From Phytoamicus setariae (GTDB lineage Bacteria; Pseudomonadota; Alphaproteobacteria; Rhizobiales; Rhizobiaceae): a stretch of DNA of 64,000 nt. The stretch is from positions 1 through 64,000 of the forward strand of contig NZ_JAEQNC010000012.1 in assembly GCF_016722925.1 (NCBI RefSeq), in the 5' to 3' direction. The notes beneath the pieces were generated by a model that did no database searches, was not told the origin of the DNA, and saw nothing but the letters and a program-made list of their open reading frames with translations. Numbering within the stretch: position 1 is the first letter of the stretch; every line of letters begins with the position of its first letter. The translations under genes were made by a program, and so were the position numbers. This document shows, piece by piece, positions 44,763 to 53,187 of the stretch.

Positions 44763-45535
44763 GGGTCCTTCCGTTTCGAGAGACCGAAATAGGCGGCCTC
44801 GAAATCGTTATGGTTTTCCAGTTCCGACGAAGGCCCGCTGAGGCGCACGACACCGCCGTTCAACACATAGGTCCGGTCGGCGGCCTTCAGTGCACGTCCA
44901 GCATTCTGTTCGACGACGAGCACGGTCACTCCCCGTCCTCGGATCTCTTCGATGATCTCGTAGATGCGGTCGGTGATCTTTGGGGCGAGCCCGAGCGAGG
45001 GCTCGTCGAGCATCAGCAGCTTGGGGTTCGAGAGCAGTGCCCGCGCAATCACCAGCATCTGCTGCTCACCGCCGGACAGCCTGCCAGCCGCCTCGTGACG
45101 GCGCTCCGACAGGATCGGAAATATTTCGAAGTAGGACTGGATGTCCGCATCGATTTCGGCCGCGGAACTGCGGATCGTTGCGCCGAGCTTCAGGTTCTCG
45201 AGCACAGTGAGGCCGGAAAATACATGCCGCCCCTCAGGCACCAGCGCAATACCACGACGTACGGTGCGTTCCAGGGGCTGGCCAATGGTATTCTCTCCAT
45301 CGAAGTCAATCCTGCCGCCTGCGGGCTTGACGATACCGGCAATGGCGCCGAGCAGCGACGACTTTCCCGCGCCGTTTGGGCCGACAATGGCGACAACTTC
45401 GCCCTGGCCGACATCGATCGATGCTCCGTTCAGGGCGTTGATCTGCCCGTAACGAACCTTGAGGTCTTCGACGGCGAGCAATCTGCGTGCCGCCGATGCG
45501 ATCTCTTCGATTGGAGTTGTGGCAAAGGCGGTCAT
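44759..45535 (-). CDS. branched-chain amino acid-type ABC importer ATPase (LivF-like)
   Basis: A 258-residue ATPase. Walker A is GPNGAGKSS near residue 53, the signature is LSGGEQQMLVIARALLS and Walker B is LLMLDEPSLGLAP. About 17 residues precede the usual LivF start. It overlaps both neighbours by four bases. Pairs with the LivG-like protein. Confidence 0.93.
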   Translation of the reverse strand: MTAFATTPIEEIASAARRLLAVEDLKVRYGQINALNGASIDVGQGEVVAIVGPNGAGKSSLLGAIAGIVKPAGGRIDFDGENTIGQPLERTVRRGIALVPEGRHVFSGLTVLENLKLGATIRSSAAEIDADIQSYFEIFPILSERRHEAAGRLSGGEQQMLVIARALLSNPKLLMLDEPSLGLAPKITDRIYEIIEEIRGRGVTVLVVEQNAGRALKAADRTYVLNGGVVRLSGPSSELENHNDFEAAYFGLSKRKDP

Positions 45536-46251
45536 GCTGCCTCCGACCCGAGATAGGCGGACTTGAAGTGCTGGTTGGCAACCACTTCGTCGGGCGTGCC
45601 GGTGGCTATGGTTTTGCCGCTGGCCATGACATGCAGCCTTTCGCAGGTGTTCATTACCAGTGCCATATTGTGCTCGATCAGCAGAACGCCACAGGAAAAG
45701 TCTCGGCGGATCTGCTGAATCAATCGGCTGAGGTCTTCAGCCTCGCCGATGTTCATGCCGGCCGCCGGTTCGTCCAGCAGCAGGAATTTCGGTGACAAAG
45801 CCAGCGCCCGGGCGATGCCGACACGGCGTTCGTCGCCATAATTGAGCGCACCGCCGGCCAGGCCGGCCTTGCCGCCGATGCCCATATAGTCAAGCAACTC
45901 GGCGGCACGCCGCCGGGCCGAAAGCCTGGAAATACTCAAGCTTGATAGCGCCGCCTCGATATTTTCGCTGACAGTCAGGCCGCGAAACAGCCTGACCGCT
46001 TGGAAGGTACGCACCACGCCGTTGCGGGCGAACCAGGGCTCGCTGCGGCCTTGCGTGCCGGCACCATCGATCGCGACCTTGCCGATATGCGGACGCTGGA
46101 AGCCGCTCAGCACATTGACCATCGTGGTCTTGCCGGCTCCATTGGGTCCGATCAGTCCGAGGATCTCGCCGCGCCCGAGGGCGACAGAGACACTCTCGAT
46201 CGCCTTGACGCCCGCAAACCTCACCGTAATGTCCGATGCACAGAGTTCCAT
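45532..46251 (-). CDS. branched-chain amino acid-type ABC importer ATPase (LivG-like)
   Basis: A 239-residue ATPase with Walker A GPNGAGKTT near residue 36 and Walker B LLLDEPAAGMN, followed by the LivG-specific IEHNMALVMNTCERLHVM. The ABC signature is changed: the segment corresponding to LSGG reads LNYGDERRVGIARALA, as is common in LivG. It lies 22 bases after the binding-protein gene. Confidence 0.93.
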   Translation of the reverse strand: MELCASDITVRFAGVKAIESVSVALGRGEILGLIGPNGAGKTTMVNVLSGFQRPHIGKVAIDGAGTQGRSEPWFARNGVVRTFQAVRLFRGLTVSENIEAALSSLSISRLSARRRAAELLDYMGIGGKAGLAGGALNYGDERRVGIARALALSPKFLLLDEPAAGMNIGEAEDLSRLIQQIRRDFSCGVLLIEHNMALVMNTCERLHVMASGKTIATGTPDEVVANQHFKSAYLGSEAA

Positions 46252-46273
46252 ATCCTCACCCGCCTAAACGTTG

Positions 46274-47446
46274 TCAGTCGAGATGAACCGTCTTCGCGCT
46301 GATCTTGGTCACGAAGCTGAACTTGCCATCCTGGCTCTGCACGATCGTCATCGGACGCGTCGTCTGAATGTGCAGTTCCGGCGTGAACGTGGTCGGACCG
46401 ACCACAAGCGCCTCGTCCTTGAAGCTGTCGAGCACCGGGCCGACCTTGTCAGCATCGAAGGAGCCTGCCTTCTCCGCAGCCTTGGCCCAGGCCTGGATCA
46501 TCGAATAGCCGCGCAGCGAATAGGATGCATCCGAACGCTGGCCGTATTCCACCTCGTAGCGCTTGAAGAAATCGGCCATCTCCGCGTCGGTGTCGTCACT
46601 ATAGAAGGAGCCGAAATTGAGCGCGTAGAAATTGCTGAGGCCGGGAACCGTGCCTGCCCAGTAATCGCCATCCATGGATTCGCCGGTCATGACAGGCTGG
46701 TCCAGGCCGGCCGCCCGCAACTGGCGGATCGCGCTCGGGCCGCCGGGAGCATAGGAGCACAGCATGATGACATCAGGCTTGGTTGCCAGGCCGTTGATAC
46801 GGCTGACCTGTGCTGCGATGCTCGGATCGCTATTGAGAAAAGTGTCGTCACCGACCAGCGATGCGTCACCGCCCAGTTCCTTCCAGCGCTTGCCGAAGCT
46901 GCCGCAAAGCGATTTGGTGTAGGCGATGGTGTTGTCGAGCAGGATATAGGCCGTCTTCCAGCCCTTGGTTTCATAGGCCCACTCGGCGAGCATCGCGCCC
47001 TGTGCCTGTGAAGCCGTCGATATCGAGTACGCATAGGGACCGATGCCCGTGGCACCGAATTTCGGGTCAGATGCGCCGGAGAACGAAATCACGTTGTTCT
47101 GTTGGGCGACGAAGGCACCCGGTGCGCCGAAATCGAAATCGCTCGGAAACAATATCGCCTTGGCGCCCTTGCCGATCACGTCAAGTGCCCCGTCCGCACC
47201 GAGCGGCGGCTCGGACTTGTTGTCGAATTTGGCGACTTCGATCTGGCTTCCGAGGACACCGCCTTTGGCGTTGATTTCCTTGATCGCGAGCATGGCGCCA
47301 TTGATTGTGCTGGCGTCGATCGGCTGGAACCAGCCGCTATAGGACATGACGATTCCGATCTTGACCGGCTCAGCTGACTGGGCCTGAACGGCACCGAGAG
47401 AAATGCTTGCAGCTAGCGCTGCCGCTACGCGGGCTATGGATTTCAT
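46274..47446 (-). CDS. periplasmic substrate-binding protein of the Liv-type importer
   Basis: A 390-residue type I periplasmic binding protein. Residues 1-27 are a Sec signal peptide ending in VQAQSAEP. The fold starts at VKIGIVMSYSGWFQPID, with GATGIGPYAYSISTASQAQG as a Liv-family segment. It is first in the ten-gene operon that ends with monooxygenase, YciI, cupin and SDR genes, so it probably selects the aromatic substrate. An 8-base inverted repeat at 47527-47566 lies in its upstream region. Confidence 0.92.
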   Translation of the reverse strand: MKSIARVAAALAASISLGAVQAQSAEPVKIGIVMSYSGWFQPIDASTINGAMLAIKEINAKGGVLGSQIEVAKFDNKSEPPLGADGALDVIGKGAKAILFPSDFDFGAPGAFVAQQNNVISFSGASDPKFGATGIGPYAYSISTASQAQGAMLAEWAYETKGWKTAYILLDNTIAYTKSLCGSFGKRWKELGGDASLVGDDTFLNSDPSIAAQVSRINGLATKPDVIMLCSYAPGGPSAIRQLRAAGLDQPVMTGESMDGDYWAGTVPGLSNFYALNFGSFYSDDTDAEMADFFKRYEVEYGQRSDASYSLRGYSMIQAWAKAAEKAGSFDADKVGPVLDSFKDEALVVGPTTFTPELHIQTTRPMTIVQSQDGKFSFVTKISAKTVHLD

Positions 47447-47526
47447 ATCTTTGGTTCCCCAGTTTTAAAGGTCGCGATGATCCCGAAGCAACGTTGGTTC
47501 GACGTCGTTCTGGTCCAAAAAGAGTG

Positions 47527-47566
47527 TCGTTCGTTTTCCCTTTTTAATTCATTACTTCACGAACGA
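47527..47566 (-). promoter_or_regulatory. inverted repeat upstream of the Liv operon
   Basis: Arms TCGTTCGT and ACGAACGA (47527-47534, 47559-47566) surround an AT-rich centre containing TTAATTCATTA. The arms resemble the CGTT/AACG ends of the sites at 40545 and 49296. The rest of the 284-base gap (47447-47730) shows no gene. Confidence 0.5.
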
Positions 47567-47730
47567 TTTAGAGCGTAGCTCAACTCCGAATCCAACGCAA
47601 TATGCCGCGAGCGATTTTTGTTTAGGTTTAAAACGTCTGGATAATCAGTGCACTAGCGTGATCCATCGGACCACCTTTCGGGCAGCCTGGCGGTGCCCAC
47701 TCGAGGGCTTTGAAGGCATGCAGGCTGCGC

Positions 47731-48327
47731 TCAGGACGCAGGCCGGCTCAGCTGGGCGACGATGGACTCGACATCAGCGACATCGGCGACGAGCCGCATG
47801 ATTTCGAGCGATGCTTGATGCAGTTCGGAATTCGCCGACGAACAGGCGTCGGCGGCGACGATTACTTCATAACCCACGTCGGCGGCGCAGGCGACGGTGG
47901 TGATCACGACGGAATTCGTGGCAATGCCGGCAATGATAAGGCGCTCTGCCTTGAGCACGCGAAGCACGTCCTCAAGCTCGGAACCATAGAACGCATTCAC
48001 GCGCGTATGCTTCACGACATGCTCTCCCTCGATCGGTCCGAGCCCCTCATGGAACTCGGCCCCCCAACTGCCATCCACCATCGCCTTGCCGGCGACGACA
48101 TTGCGAAAGATCGTGCAATTCTGGATGACATCGGCGTGATCGGGGCGAAAGGCAATCCGCACCGAGACGACGGGGATGCCGCTGGCGCGCGCAAAGGCGA
48201 GAAGCCTTCCGGCGCGCGCCTTTACCGCATCGCGGTTTTGCGCATCTTCGGCCATTCCGACCTTGATCCTGCCGCCGGCATGCAGGACTTCATTCTGGTA
48301 GTGGAGCGCAACGAAAACCGTCTTCAT
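47731..48327 (-). CDS. isochorismatase-fold protein lacking catalytic residues
   Basis: A 198-residue protein of the isochorismatase/cysteine-hydrolase fold starting MKTVFVALHYQNEV. The lysine of the triad is present (Lys106 in VVKHTRVNAFYG). The nucleophilic Cys is replaced by Val140 in AGIATNSVV, and the Asp expected in the VIDxQN position is His9. It is therefore probably not an ordinary amidohydrolase. It follows the MBL gene by seven bases, so the two form one unit under the MarR-linked operator. A longer frame to 48426 overlaps the MBL gene and is rejected. Confidence 0.82.
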   Translation of the reverse strand: MKTVFVALHYQNEVLHAGGRIKVGMAEDAQNRDAVKARAGRLLAFARASGIPVVSVRIAFRPDHADVIQNCTIFRNVVAGKAMVDGSWGAEFHEGLGPIEGEHVVKHTRVNAFYGSELEDVLRVLKAERLIIAGIATNSVVITTVACAADVGYEVIVAADACSSANSELHQASLEIMRLVADVADVESIVAQLSRPAS

Positions 48328-48334
48328 GGCTTGC

Positions 48335-49231
48335 CTATTGCTGCTGGTCGGCAAAATAGCGGATGGCGAAATCGATCCATTCAGGGAAGTGCCAGTCCGG
48401 ATGAGCGGCTCGAACGGCTGGAGCAATGGCTCGAATCATATCGTCGACAGCAAGCTGTTGCTGCTGCGCCTGCCCAACCCGGCTATCGATGTCCAGAATA
48501 TAGTCGCGGACATCGCGGAGGATCTCCGCTCCGCCCAGATCGCCATGTCCGGGCACGACGATCTTCGGCGCGAGCGCCAGGCAGCCATTGAGTACCTTGA
48601 CCCAGTTCGTTGCATCGATATCGGCATCCTCGGGCGGGAACCAAGGGAAGATCGGGAATGTCTTTTCCTCCGCCAGATCCCCGGTGAACAGCACGCCCTC
48701 ATCGGGCAGATACACAATCTGGTCGCCATTGGTGTGCGCCCTGCCCCACGTCCTGAGTACAACCTTGCGGCCGCCAAGGTCGAGCTCGTGACGTGGACCT
48801 TCATACACGTCGTCGGCTGCAACAAGTTGCGTATTCTCGAGTGCAGCAGCAACCGCTGCCCCCATGCCGCGGAACATGCCAAGGTAAGCTTCGCCCTTTG
48901 CAGCAAGATCGTCGACCTGCGAACGATTGTAGAGGATGCGCGCATTGCCCTTGAAGGCGTCTGCACCGTAACCGTGCTCGGGATGGAAATGGGTGATCGT
49001 CAACCAGATCGGTCGATCTCCAGCAATCTTGCGAGCAGCCTCCAGGACTGTGCGGCCATTGGCATTTCCCATGCCGGTATCGATGACGAGAACGGCGTCC
49101 GTACCCTCGACGATACCAATATTCGGCACCAACGGCACGCGATGGTCCGGAATTACCCAGACTCCCCGGGCTATTGTGCGGATAGTAGCAGCATCAACCC
49201 TCGGTGAAGGCCCCAGATCACGCTCAGTCAT
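48335..49231 (-). CDS. metallo-beta-lactamase-fold hydrolase
   Basis: A 298-residue MBL-fold protein. The metal motif is HFHPEHGYG (82-90), where the usual HxHxDH has Glu in place of Asp; further ligands are His in GRAHTNGD, Asp in LFTGDLAEE and His in VVPGHGDLGG. There is no signal peptide. Members hydrolyse thioesters, lactones or esters. It is divergent from the MarR gene and is followed at once by the isochorismatase-fold gene. It may open a lactone or ester intermediate of the neighbouring aromatic pathway. Confidence 0.9.
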   Translation of the reverse strand: MTERDLGPSPRVDAATIRTIARGVWVIPDHRVPLVPNIGIVEGTDAVLVIDTGMGNANGRTVLEAARKIAGDRPIWLTITHFHPEHGYGADAFKGNARILYNRSQVDDLAAKGEAYLGMFRGMGAAVAAALENTQLVAADDVYEGPRHELDLGGRKVVLRTWGRAHTNGDQIVYLPDEGVLFTGDLAEEKTFPIFPWFPPEDADIDATNWVKVLNGCLALAPKIVVPGHGDLGGAEILRDVRDYILDIDSRVGQAQQQQLAVDDMIRAIAPAVRAAHPDWHFPEWIDFAIRYFADQQQ

Positions 49232-49295
49232 ATGCAGGTGCTTCCCTCTTGTCCGGACGACAGCACTGAGCTCCCAGGCTGCAGGCCCATATTCA

Positions 49296-49319
49296 TTCGT
49301 TAATTTATTAATAGAACGA
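49296..49319. promoter_or_regulatory. MarR-type operator candidate
   Basis: Outer arms TTCGTT and an AACGA end enclose an AT-rich centre (24 bases in all) in the 245-base divergent region between the MBL and MarR genes. The first ten bases are identical to 40543-40552. Confidence 0.6.
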
Positions 49320-49476
49320 TTTACTTTATAGGTTCAAGCATTAAAATGAAGGTTCACAATTCCCATAGATGGGGCTGGCAACGGGCTCCGGCGGGCTTGG
49401 GACTGCTTGATTAGACGAGCATTTGCAGATACGCACCACAACGTCCGTTTGAAATACTGCGCAGAAAAGCGATGCA

Positions 49477-49974
49477 ATGACAGATCAAGAGAAGCCTTCA
49501 ATTCTGCCCATGTCGCGAAGCTTCGGCAACAGCCTTCGGCATGTGAACCGTTTGATTCAGCGAGATCTCGGCGTCCGCACGGCACCACTTGGACTGGCAC
49601 TTGGCCAATGGTACGCCCTGCGCACGCTCTGGAACGAAGACGGACTGACGCAGATCGAGCTTGCGCAGAAATCCGGCATTGCCGGCCCAGCGATGGTGCT
49701 CGCAGTCCGCAGCCTGCTGGCGACGGGCCTGGTCAGCCGCCGCCGGCCACCCAATGACAAACGCAAATACGTCATTTCACTGACAGAAAAAGGCAGGCAG
49801 CTGGAAGAAGCAGCCCTGCGCGCGGCAATGGCGGCGAATGACGTGGCACTCGAGGGAATTCCAAAGGCCGACATAGACATCTGCATGCGGGTGCTCGAGG
49901 CAGCCAGACAGAACCTGCTGAAAACTGGCATGAACTTGGAGAACCAAGGCGAAATCGACGCCCTTATCGAGTAA
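49477..49974 (+). CDS. MarR family transcriptional regulator
   Basis: A 165-residue winged-helix regulator. LTQIELAQKSGIAGPAMVLA is the recognition helix region near 60-80, and the wing is SRRRPPNDKRKYVISLTEKG. MarR repressors of this type often respond to aromatic acids. It is divergent from the MBL–isochorismatase unit and shares an operator-like 10-mer with the YciI gene upstream region, so it may control both and perhaps the Liv operon. The 277 bases after it (49975-50251) hold a short repeat TGTCAC/GTGACA at 50008-50024 and no gene I can support. Confidence 0.9.
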   Translation: MTDQEKPSILPMSRSFGNSLRHVNRLIQRDLGVRTAPLGLALGQWYALRTLWNEDGLTQIELAQKSGIAGPAMVLAVRSLLATGLVSRRRPPNDKRKYVISLTEKGRQLEEAALRAAMAANDVALEGIPKADIDICMRVLEAARQNLLKTGMNLENQGEIDALIE

Positions 49975-50251
49975 GCAGCATTTCGATCCTGTTCATTGAC
50001 AAGGGCTTGTCACGTTGTGTGACACTGGTCGGAGGAATGCGATTGTGGCAGAGCCTAGGCGAGTGAACCAGCCACGGCCTTCCATTCGGCCATGGCATTA
50101 ACCTGTTTGCATTGGGAAAGCCTGGACGTGGATTTCACCATCGCTGGTCTGATGAATGGCATATTCGGCACCGCGAAATTCATGGATGAGCAGCGCCGGG
50201 GGTGGTCAATCCAGGTCTGATGCGAAGATTCAGGCAAACCGAACCGCCTCT

Positions 50252-50644
50252 CTACCCAGAGTTTGTGCGCTCTCGCTGGTGGAAGCATTTCTGGGTAATG
50301 CGCGTCTCGTCCTCATGTTTCAGCAAGGTCAGCACGTCGGTGTAATCGAACCGACCGTAGGATGTCCTGACGATGACGACGGCGACGTTGCCTGCCAGGT
50401 TCAGCGATACGACCTCATAGTTTGGAGACCCTGTTCCCGCCCGTTCCGGCGTACAGATGGCATTGATCCAGCGGTCACGCGGGACACAGATTGAAACGCC
50501 CTCGTCGATCCCGACGATGTGCGCTGTTTCAGCAAACAGCTTCGTCAGCTTGTCCTGATCCTGCACGGCAACACCGAGGACATAGTCCTCGGTGGCCTTG
50601 AGCGCTTCCTCGGCGCGGATGAATTCGCTTTGAGCGATACTCAC
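50252..50644 (-). CDS. NTF2-like (lumazine-binding-type) protein
   Basis: A 130-residue protein with a GTG start that overlaps the permease stop. The sequence (AEEALKATEDYVLGVAVQDQ, then SLNLAGNVAVVIVRTSYGRF and a TDVLTLLKH ending) fits the NTF2/SnoaL-type cone fold of the putative lumazine-binding family. These proteins bind small ligands or act as isomerases. It is the last gene of the inositol-like operon, and I know of no such gene in described rhizopine or inositol operons. Assignment rests on fold pattern rather than a diagnostic motif. Confidence 0.72.
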   Translation of the reverse strand: MSIAQSEFIRAEEALKATEDYVLGVAVQDQDKLTKLFAETAHIVGIDEGVSICVPRDRWINAICTPERAGTGSPNYEVVSLNLAGNVAVVIVRTSYGRFDYTDVLTLLKHEDETRITQKCFHQRERTNSG

Positions 50645-51615
50645 TTGATGATGCCGATCTTTTTGCGGTCGATCGAGATGATGACCGCAGCGATGAGAAC
50701 CATCCCCTTGATGATCAGCTGCGAGTAGGAGGACACACCCGCCAGGTTGAGGCCGTTCGACAGGATCGCGATGATCAGCGCGCCGACGATGGTTCCTGCA
50801 ACACCACCCATGCCGCCGGTCAGCGGCGTTCCACCGATGACGACGGCCGCGATGACGTCGAGTTCCAGACCCGATCCGGCGGTCGGGCTGCCGGCGCCCA
50901 TGCGTGACGCCAGCACGATACCGGCAAGTCCGGAATAGAGACCGGCAAGCGCAAAGGTGACGATCTTGATGCGATTGACCTTGATACCCGAGCGCTGGGC
51001 AACCACCTCGCCGCCGCCAACCGCGACGATGCTGCGGCCGAGAACGGTGTGGTGCTGAACGAAATAGGCGATGGCGAAGGCCGCAAGCGCGATGAGAACG
51101 ATTGCCGGAACGCCGGCGATCGAGCCGGAGCCGATCCACCGCATGGCTTCATCGCGGATCATGATCGGCCGTCCCTGGGTGATATGCAGCATCAGGCCGT
51201 GGCCGGCGACCATCAGGCCGAGGGTGGCGATGAAGGATGGCACCTTGAGGTTCGCATGAATGGCGCCGACTGCCGCGCCGAGTGCGATACCGAGCGCGAG
51301 GCCGGCTGGCACGGCGACAATGCCGAGGCCCTGCATGAAATAGGCAACAACCACTGCCGACAACCCGACAACGGCGCCGACCGACAGATCGATGGAGGCC
51401 ATGAGGATGACGAAGGTGGCGCCCATCGCCGCGATCGACAGCACGGCGGTCTGCCGCAGAACCGTCTCCAGATTACGTGCCGAGAAGAACTGGTCGGAGA
51501 AGATCGCAAAGCCGATGCAGACGATAACAAGCACAAGCAATGGAAAATAGGTTCGCAGGCTCTCGATAGACAATGCCGTGGGTGCGGCTCCGGATGTTGT
51601 GGTGTTTTGGCTCAT
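50641..51615 (-). CDS. ribose-type ABC importer permease (RbsC-like)
   Basis: A 324-residue membrane permease with eight to ten hydrophobic segments. MASIDLSVGAVVGLSAVVVA and the GGGEVVAQRSGIKVNRIKI loop are RbsC landmarks, with GGTPLTGGMGGVAGTIVGA near the end. It lies 12 bases after the ATPase gene. Transports a sugar or cyclitol together with the ATPase at 51628 and the binding protein at 53188. Confidence 0.93.
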   Translation of the reverse strand: MSQNTTTSGAAPTALSIESLRTYFPLLVLVIVCIGFAIFSDQFFSARNLETVLRQTAVLSIAAMGATFVILMASIDLSVGAVVGLSAVVVAYFMQGLGIVAVPAGLALGIALGAAVGAIHANLKVPSFIATLGLMVAGHGLMLHITQGRPIMIRDEAMRWIGSGSIAGVPAIVLIALAAFAIAYFVQHHTVLGRSIVAVGGGEVVAQRSGIKVNRIKIVTFALAGLYSGLAGIVLASRMGAGSPTAGSGLELDVIAAVVIGGTPLTGGMGGVAGTIVGALIIAILSNGLNLAGVSSYSQLIIKGMVLIAAVIISIDRKKIGIIK

Positions 51616-51627
51616 GATGCCGCCCCC

Positions 51628-53166
51628 TCAAAGCATTGCATTAATTAGATTGGTCTCTGTGATGGCATCGCCCTCGAACACACCCGATGCACGGCCGTGG
51701 CGAATGGTAATGACGGTGTCGCTCAAGCGAATGACTTCGGCCATGTCTTCCGATGCCAGCAGAATGGCGAGGTTCTTTTCGGCGCTCAGCTTGAGCATCA
51801 GGTCGTAGATCTCGAACTTGACGCCAATGTCGACGCCACGGGTCGGGTTGTTCAGGAGCATCAGCCGCGGGTCGGTCAGGAACCACTTGGCAAGCAGCAC
51901 CTTCTGCTTGTTGCCGCCGCTCAGCGAACGGACGAGATCGGCTGAACTGCGCGCCTTGATGCGGAACATGTCCATGCCGAGATTGGCCTGAGCAGCCTCA
52001 CGTCCGCCATCGACGAGCGGCCCGCGGGCGTTCTTCGGCAGGCCCGCAAGGCCGATGTTGAAACGGATGGGCTGCGTGTCGATAAGGCCTTCGACAGCGC
52101 GTTCCTTCGGCACCATGGCGATACCGGCGGCAATAGCTTCGGCAATGGATGTGCCGGAGAAAGCCTTGCCTTCAAGCAGGATTTCACCTGATGTCACGGC
52201 GCGCGCACCAAACAGCGCTTCCAAAATCTCGTCGGCACCCGAGCCCGCAAGACCCGCCAACGTGACGATCTGGCCCTTGCGGACGGACAGCGAGACATCG
52301 CTGAAGCCGGGACCGGAAAGCCCCTTGACCTCAAGCATTTGCGATGACGAAACGTGGCGCGCAGGGCGCTTCCAGTCGGCGAGGTCGCGGCCGACCATCA
52401 GCGCCGAGAGCTGGTCTTCGTCAAGTTCGGAGGCTGGCCGGGTAGCGACCCATGCCCCGTCCTTCATGATTTCGATCGTCGTGCAGCTGCGGAAGATTTC
52501 CTGCAGCCGGTGCGACACATAGATGATGCCGACGCCCTGTGCGCGCAGTTCGTCCATCAGTCGATGCAGCGTTTCGGCATCGTCGTGGTCGAGCGAAGCG
52601 GTGATCTCGTCAAGCAGCAGCACTTTTGGGTTGGTTGACAGTGCGCGTGCCAGCTCGATCATTTTCTGGGTCGAAGGCGAAAGGCGACGCATCTCGGCAC
52701 GCGGATCGGCATTGATGCCGAGGCGCTTGAGAAGTGCAGTCGCGGCCGCATAGAGCTTGTGCCAGTCGACCTTGCCGAAGCGGCTGAATTCTTCCATCCG
52801 CCCGAGAAACATGTTTTCCGCCACCGAGATGTTCGGCAGGATGTTGAATTCCTGATGTACCATAGACACGCCGCTGGCGACGGCCTGGCTTGCCGTAACC
52901 GGCCGGTATTCGGTTCCGCCTACGGTCATCCGGCCGGCATCGGGGATAACCTCGCCAGCCAGGATCTTGAAGATGGTCGATTTGCCCGCGCCATTTTCTC
53001 CGCAAAGCGCAAGTGCCTCACCGGCATGGAGATAGAGGTTGAGTTCCTTGACCGCTTGAACCGGACCGTAACTCTTCTGCAATCCTTCGGCAGCCAGTAG
53101 GACTGGCTGCCGTGGTTTGCCTGAACGGTCGTCGGCCCTGGTCAGCGTCGCTGTGTCAGCTAACAT
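51628..53166 (-). CDS. ribose-type ABC importer ATPase (RbsA/MglA-like)
   Basis: A 512-residue protein with two ATPase domains as usual for this class. The first has Walker A GENGAGKST near 55 and LLLDEITASLD. The second is degenerate at Walker A (AGLAGSGADE) and has signature LSGGNKQKVLLAKW. The start has a long leader of about 20 residues. It lies 21 bases after the binding-protein gene. Confidence 0.93.
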   Translation of the reverse strand: MLADTATLTRADDRSGKPRQPVLLAAEGLQKSYGPVQAVKELNLYLHAGEALALCGENGAGKSTIFKILAGEVIPDAGRMTVGGTEYRPVTASQAVASGVSMVHQEFNILPNISVAENMFLGRMEEFSRFGKVDWHKLYAAATALLKRLGINADPRAEMRRLSPSTQKMIELARALSTNPKVLLLDEITASLDHDDAETLHRLMDELRAQGVGIIYVSHRLQEIFRSCTTIEIMKDGAWVATRPASELDEDQLSALMVGRDLADWKRPARHVSSSQMLEVKGLSGPGFSDVSLSVRKGQIVTLAGLAGSGADEILEALFGARAVTSGEILLEGKAFSGTSIAEAIAAGIAMVPKERAVEGLIDTQPIRFNIGLAGLPKNARGPLVDGGREAAQANLGMDMFRIKARSSADLVRSLSGGNKQKVLLAKWFLTDPRLMLLNNPTRGVDIGVKFEIYDLMLKLSAEKNLAILLASEDMAEVIRLSDTVITIRHGRASGVFEGDAITETNLINAML

Positions 53167-53187
53167 GTCTGGGCAATTCCGTATCGA

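Noticed and set aside
50055-50288. 77-codon minus-strand frame after the MarR gene
   Set aside because: No recognisable motif and no ribosome site; it overlaps the end of the NTF2-like gene in another frame.
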